A stretch of DNA of 64,000 bases from Chlorocebus sabaeus. Its lineage: Eukaryota; Chordata; Mammalia; Primates; Cercopithecidae. The stretch lies in contig NC_132911.1 of the NCBI RefSeq assembly GCF_047675955.1, positions 71,457,133 through 71,521,132 on the forward strand, in the 5' to 3' direction. Both the position numbers and the translations under genes were made by a program. Every line of letters begins with the position of its first letter. Positions within the stretch are counted from its first letter, which is position 1. Below, one piece after another: positions 59,398 through 64,000 of the stretch. The notes beneath the pieces were generated by a model. The model saw only the letters and a program-made list of their open reading frames with translations. It was not told the DNA's origin and searched no databases.

Positions 59398-59683
59398 TCG
59401 GGAGTGGTGGCTTACACCTGTAATCCCAGCACTTTGGGAGGCCGAGGCAGGCACATCACCTGAGGTCAGGAGTTTGAGACCAGTCCAACATGGTGAAACT
59501 ATTAAAAATATAAAAATTAGCCAGGCAAGGTGGCACTTGACTGTAGTCCCAGTTACTCGGGAGGCAGAGGCACAAGAATTGCTTGAACCCAGGAGGTGGA
59601 GTTTGCAGCGAACTGAGATTGTGCCACTGCACTCTAGCCTGGGTGACAGAGCAAGACTCCGTTTAAAAAAAAAAAAAAAAAAA
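59397..59683 (+). repeat. Alu (AluS-like)
   Basis: Plus Alu with a short deletion ('gaccagtccaacatgg') and an A-tail of about 20. Confidence 0.92.
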
Positions 59684-60151
59684 AGTCAACCCATGTAATC
59701 TACCACAGAATAGGCTAAAGAAGAAAAAAAATCACATGATCATTTCAACTGATACAGAAAAATAATTTGACAAAATTCAGCATCCATTCATGATTTTAAA
59801 AACTCTCAGTAACCCAGCAATAGAGGAGAATGATAAACAGTAGCCACACAAAACCAAGAGCTGGTTGGGTGTGGAAACCCTCTCATCATTTCTACTCAAC
59901 TTTGTACTGAACATCCCAGACAGTGTAAATAAGTAAATAAAGGTATATAAGTTAGAGAGAAATACAATAGCTCTTATTCACAGATTACATGATTAGTTAA
60001 GTAAAAAATCCCAAGAAATCTTGAAGAAGAAAAAAACTCTAAGAATTCATAAATGAATTTAGGAAGACTGCAACATGCAAAACTCAATCACATTTCTATA
60101 TATTAGCAATAAACAACTGGAAACCCAAAGTTTTAAAAAAATACTATTTAC

Positions 60152-60452
60152 AGCCAGGTGCAATGGTTCACACCTGTAATCCCTGCACTTTGGGAAGCTG
60201 AGGCAAAAAGATGGCTTGAGTCCAGGAATTCAAGACCAGCTCGAGCAATACAGTGAGACCTCCATCTCTACAAAAAAGTTTAAAAATTAGGCAGGGTGGT
60301 GCATGCATGTAGTCCCAGCTACTTGGGAGGTCGAGGCAGGAGGACGGACCACTTGAGCTCAGAAAGTGATGGCTGCAGTGAGCTGGGGTCATGGCACTGC
60401 CTGGGCAATAGAATGAGACCCTGTCTCAAAACAGAACAAAAACAAAACAAAA
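60152..60452 (+). repeat. AluJ
   Basis: Diverged plus Alu with a deletion near 'tggcactgcctgggcaat' and an (AAAAC)n tail; inserted in L1. Confidence 0.92.
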
Positions 60453-61398
60453 ATATTCACAATAGCTCCCCACAAAATAAAATTCTTAAGTATGAACTTA
60501 ACAAAACACATATAAAATATATACTGAAAGAAATGTTGACAAAAAAATCAAAGAACTAAAAAACAATAAATATATCATGTTCATGGACTGAAAGTATAAA
60601 AATAATAAAGATTTCCCCAAAATTATCTACAGATTTAATCCACTGCCAATCAAAATTCTAACAGGATTTTCTGCACATAAACAGATTCTAAAATTTGCTA
60701 AGAAAGGCTAGGATAGACAAAACAATACTAATAAAGAAGAATAACTTGGGAGAAATCCCTATCTCCAATTATAAGAATTTAAAATTATAATAATCAAAAC
60801 AATGTAGTATTAAAGAGAGAAACACAGATCAATGGAATAGAGTCCAGATGCAGACCCACAGAAGTATAGATGATTAATTTTTGACAAAAGTACAAGTGCA
60901 ATTCAATGCAGAAAGGATAATCTTTTCAACAAAATAGTGTTGGAATTAGACACCCATTTGCAAAAAAAACAAAAATAATAAGTCTTGACCTAAAACTCCT
61001 ACCTTATACAAAAATTAACTTAAATAGATGACAGATCTAAATGTAAAACAAAAAACTATCAAACTTTTGGAAAACATAGGAGAAACTCTGTGAGTTTGGA
61101 TTAGGCAGAGTTCTTAGATACAATACCAAAAGCATGTGACGTAAAAGAAAAAAATAAAATAGATTTATCAAGATTAAAATGATTGCTCTGTGAAAGACAA
61201 TGTTAAGAGAATAAAAGGTAAGCTACAGAAAATATGTGCAAATTGTTTATCTGGCAAAGACTTATATCTAGAATATATACTTTAAAAACTCTTAAAACTC
61301 AACAGTAAAAATACAACCAAATTTTTTAATGGGCAAAAGACTTAGACATTCACCAAAGAGGATATGCGCATGGCAAACAAACATAAAAAAAGATGCTC

Positions 61399-61711
61399 AG
61401 ACTGGGAGCAATAGCTCACACCTGTAATCCTAGCACTTTGGGAGGCCCAGGCGGGTGGATCACCTGAAGTCAGGATTTCAAGACCAACCTGGCCGACAGA
61501 GCAAAACCCCGTCTCTACTAAAAATACAAAAATTAGCTGGGCCTGGTGGCAGGTGCCTATAATCCCAGCTACTTGGGAGGCTGAGGCAAGAGAATCGCTT
61601 GAACCTGGGGTGGCAGAGGTTGCAGTGAGCCGAGACCGTACCACTGCGCTCCAGCCTGGGCGAAAGAGCGAAACGCTGTCTCAAAAACAAAACAAAACAA
61701 AACAAAACAAA
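61399..61711 (+). repeat. Alu (AluS-like)
   Basis: Plus Alu with an (AAAAC)n tail; flanked by 'agatgctcag' and 'cgatgctcaa', its target repeat. Confidence 0.93.
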
Positions 61712-62140
61712 CACCCGATGCTCAACACAATTAGCCATTAAGAAAATACAAATGAAAACCACAATGATGTAATGCTACACACCTATTAACATGGTTAAAT
61801 TTTAAAAATACTGACACTCCCAAGAGTTGGTAAGGATATGGAGCAACTAGAACTCAAATACACTGCTGGTAGAAATGTACAATAGCATAGCCACTTTAAG
61901 AAAACAGTTTGTAAGTTTCTCATGAAGTTAAACATATACTTACCATATGACCCAGCAATCCCACTTCTGGGTATCTACCCTAGACAAACATGAAAACTTA
62001 AGTTCATGTAAAAATCTGTCCATGACTATTTATAGCAGCTCTAGTCATACTGCCAAAACTGGAAACAACTCAAATGCCCTTCAATGAGTGTTAAAAAACT
62101 ATACGACATCCATACACTCAGCAGTAAAAAAGAAACAGAC

Positions 62141-62440
62141 AGTCGGGCGGCTCATGCCTGTAATCCCAGCACTTTGGGAGGCCGAGGTAGGTGGATTACC
62201 TGAGGTCAGGAGTTTGAGGCCAGGTCAGGCTGGCCAACATGGTGAAACCCTGTCTCTACTAAAAATACAAAAATTAGCCAAGCGTGGTGGCAGGCGCCTG
62301 TAATCCAGCTACACAGGAGGCTGAGGCAGAATCGCTTGCACCCAGGAAGAGGAGGTTGTAATGAGCAGATCGCACGACTGCGCTTCCACCTGGGCAACAG
62401 AGTGAGACTCCGTCTCAAAAAAACCAAACAAAAAAAGAAA
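62141..62440 (+). repeat. Alu (AluS-like)
   Basis: Plus Alu missing part of its first 20 bp ('gtcgggcggctcatg'); flanked by 'aaagaaacagacag' and 'aaagaaacaagact'. Confidence 0.92.
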
Positions 62441-62929
62441 CAAGACTACTAATACATGCAACAACTTGGATAAATCTTAAATGCATGCTGAGTGAAAAAC
62501 GCCAGTCTCAAAAGCCTCTATACTGTATCATTCCATATTTATGACATTCTTAAAATGACAACGGAGAACAGATCGGTGGTTGCCAGGGGTTAGGTATGTG
62601 AGAAATGGTGTGACTATAAGCACGAGGGAGTTTTTGGGAGTGCTAAAACTATTCTGTATCCCAACTGTGATAGAGGTTACACAAATCTTCACGTGTGTTA
62701 AAATTCATGGAACTGTACAGTAAAAAAGAAAGTCAAATTTACTGTATGTTAATGTAAAAAACAAAAAAAAAAAAAAGCAAAATAGGTTGCCTACATCCAT
62801 ACTCCAACTTAGTGAAGCGAGATCTCCAGTAATGTGATGTAGCTGGTTGTATTTTTAAGAAGCTCCATGGGTGATCTTAGTGTATTTGGATAGCCAAGGA
62901 TGAGAACTTCTGTTTTAATGCCTTAATTT

Positions 62930-63542
62930 TGATTTCTCCATCCTTTCTGCCACTTTAACTTTGGGTCAGGGGTTCATCTCTCATCGGGCCTACTGGCTCT
63001 AATCCGTCTTCTACATAGTGCCAGAGTGATCATGACAAGATAAAGCTCTTCAGCATGGCACACAAAAGCCTCCATGATTTGGCTCCTGCCTACCACTCTC
63101 ATCTATCTGCATGCCCTTCCTTGCATTCCACGCTCCAATTGTAAAGGAACACTATAAATCCCCTGTAAAGATCTGCCATTTCACACCTCTAAGCTTTTGC
63201 TCAAATGGTGTCCTCTGCCTGAATTCCATCCCACCAGTACCCAACAGGTACCTTTCAAGGCTGCCTCAGTCATATGTTCTGTCAATCTCAACTAAAACCC
63301 CTTTCAGTGGTTTTCCAACCATCCTTACCTATAACACTTTCCATGAGCCTCATCTCCTACCATTCCTGCTATACACTTAAGTCTCTTAAAATGCCAACCT
63401 TCTAGGTAACTCTCTCACACTTTGGGTTTATTCGGCTATTCATGCCTAGCTAATGATGCTCCTTCTTCCCCAGAATACTTTTCCCACCCATCTTTTCCTG
63501 GCTAAAATCCATTCATCCTTCTAGAATAAATAGATGTTATCA
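62930..63542 (+). repeat. L2 fragment, left part
   Basis: Typical order: 'gccagagtgatcatgacaag', 'cacaaaagcctccatgatttggctcctgcc', 'ttttgctcaaatggtgtcctctgcc'. Split by an Alu and continuing at 63,851. Confidence 0.85.
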
Positions 63543-63850
63543 GCCAGGCATGGTGGCTCATGCCTATAATCCCAACACTTTGGGAGGTCCAGTGGGGATG
63601 GTTGTTTGAGGCCAGGAGTTCAAGATCAGCCTGGGCAATACAGAGAGACTCCACCTCTACAAAACATTAAAGAAAAAATTAGCCAGGCATGGTGGCATGT
63701 GACTATAGTCCTAGTTACTAGGGAGGCAGGCTAAGGTAGCAGAATCACTTCAGCTCAGGAGTTTGAGGCTGCTGTGAGTTATGACTGCACTGTTGCTCTC
63801 TAGCCTGGGCAACAAAGTGAGACCCTGTCTCTTAAAAACAAAAACAAAAC
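63543..63850 (+). repeat. AluJ inside L2
   Basis: Diverged plus Alu with (AAAAC)n tail that interrupts the L2. Confidence 0.92.
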
Positions 63851-64000
63851 CCTATCTTCACCAAAAAGTCTTCTCCTGCACTTCTAGGCTAAGATAATTA
63901 CGCTTCTCTATTCCCATAGCTTCCTCCAATTATTACTATCACTACTTACCTTAGCATATTGAAATTATTTTATGTATTCATCTCCTTCAATCTCCTCCTT
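63851..64000 (+). repeat. L2 fragment, right part, cut by window edge
   Basis: 'caccaaaaagtcttctcctg' and 'cttcctccaattattacta' continue the L2 wording after the Alu. Confidence 0.7.

Larger units (their letters stand above)
53366..62775 (+). mobile_element. Old L1 (L1MB/MC age) broken by nested insertions
   Basis: L1 text recurs in order across 53,366-54,248, 56,165-56,336, 56,660-57,030, 57,357-58,198, 59,217-59,396, 59,684-60,151, 60,453-61,398, 61,712-62,140 and 62,441-62,775. Landmarks: 'taaatataaaaggtcc' (54,215), 'gccataaaacaaatctcaac' (56,941), 'tgaatatagatgccaaaatc' (59,253), 'gatcaatggaatagagtcc' (60,828) and 'gacccagcaatcccacttctgg' (61,951). It ends with an A-tail at 62,760. All frames are broken. 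Confidence 0.85.
45465..64000 (-). other. Intron 1 (at least 18.5 kb, continues past the window)
   Basis: No coding exon is found to the right of exon 2. Content: many plus-strand Alus, MIR, L2, MLT1, Tigger-like relic, a twin-primed L1 and the nested L1 block of 53,366-62,775. Unassigned stretches: 45,470-45,790, 46,430-46,735, 47,300-47,855, 48,165-48,700, 49,700-50,080, 50,425-51,030, 52,800-53,130 and 62,780-62,930. Confidence 0.8.

Noticed and set aside
45465..64000. ARFGEF1 promoter or exon 1
   Set aside because: No CpG-rich stretch with the expected N-terminal codons (about 41) is found. The GC-richer patch near 54,700-55,900 is L1 5' UTR.

Overview
The window is primate nuclear DNA, almost certainly from an Old World monkey (macaque, baboon, vervet or relative). 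It is AT-rich, intron-dominated and dense with Alu, L1, L2, MIR and DNA-transposon relics. The youngest Alus (near 21,900, 45,935, 56,351 and 57,045) are AluY copies; three of the four carry the 'gatccggccactgc' variant that I associate with cercopithecid AluY subfamilies rather than with human AluY.

The only functional gene I can support lies on the minus strand: ARFGEF1 (BIG1), the brefeldin-A-inhibited guanine-nucleotide exchange factor that activates ARF1/ARF3 at the trans-Golgi and endosomes. Sixteen coding exons are visible, numbered here as exons 2 to 17, running from 45,464 down to 534. Together they encode residues 42 to 842 without a frameshift or stop. All splice sites are GT-AG and all exon phases join. 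Counting codons back from the catalytic glutamate (E793 in the published human numbering) puts the first split codon of exon 2 at residue 42, so the reading frame carries no net indel relative to human BIG1. Exon 1 with the start codon and promoter lies beyond 64,000. The rest of the protein lies to the left of position 1.

Right to left, which is the direction of transcription: 45,465-64,000 is intron 1, including a remarkable nest of insertions in an old L1 (53,366-62,775). 34,810-45,464 holds exons 2-6 (DCB region and start of the acidic linker). 14,455-31,167 holds exons 7-10 (linker and the region before HUS), separated by the 10.9-kb intron 7. 9,627-10,203 packs exons 11-13 (HUS box) into 577 bp. 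534-8,963 holds exons 14-17 (end of the linker, a short nuclear-localisation motif and the Sec7 catalytic domain), with a large Tigger1 DNA transposon in intron 14.

I found no bacterial-type system, CRISPR array, rRNA or tRNA gene. The most interesting observations are structural: an L1 insertion that kept its 5' end and lost its 3' end; a twin-primed L1; two Alus inserted in succession at one target site; Alus whose target duplications overlap the branch-point windows of exons 5 and 16; a template-switch scar inside an Alu; and a strong 25-bp hairpin next to the 31-nt exon 2.
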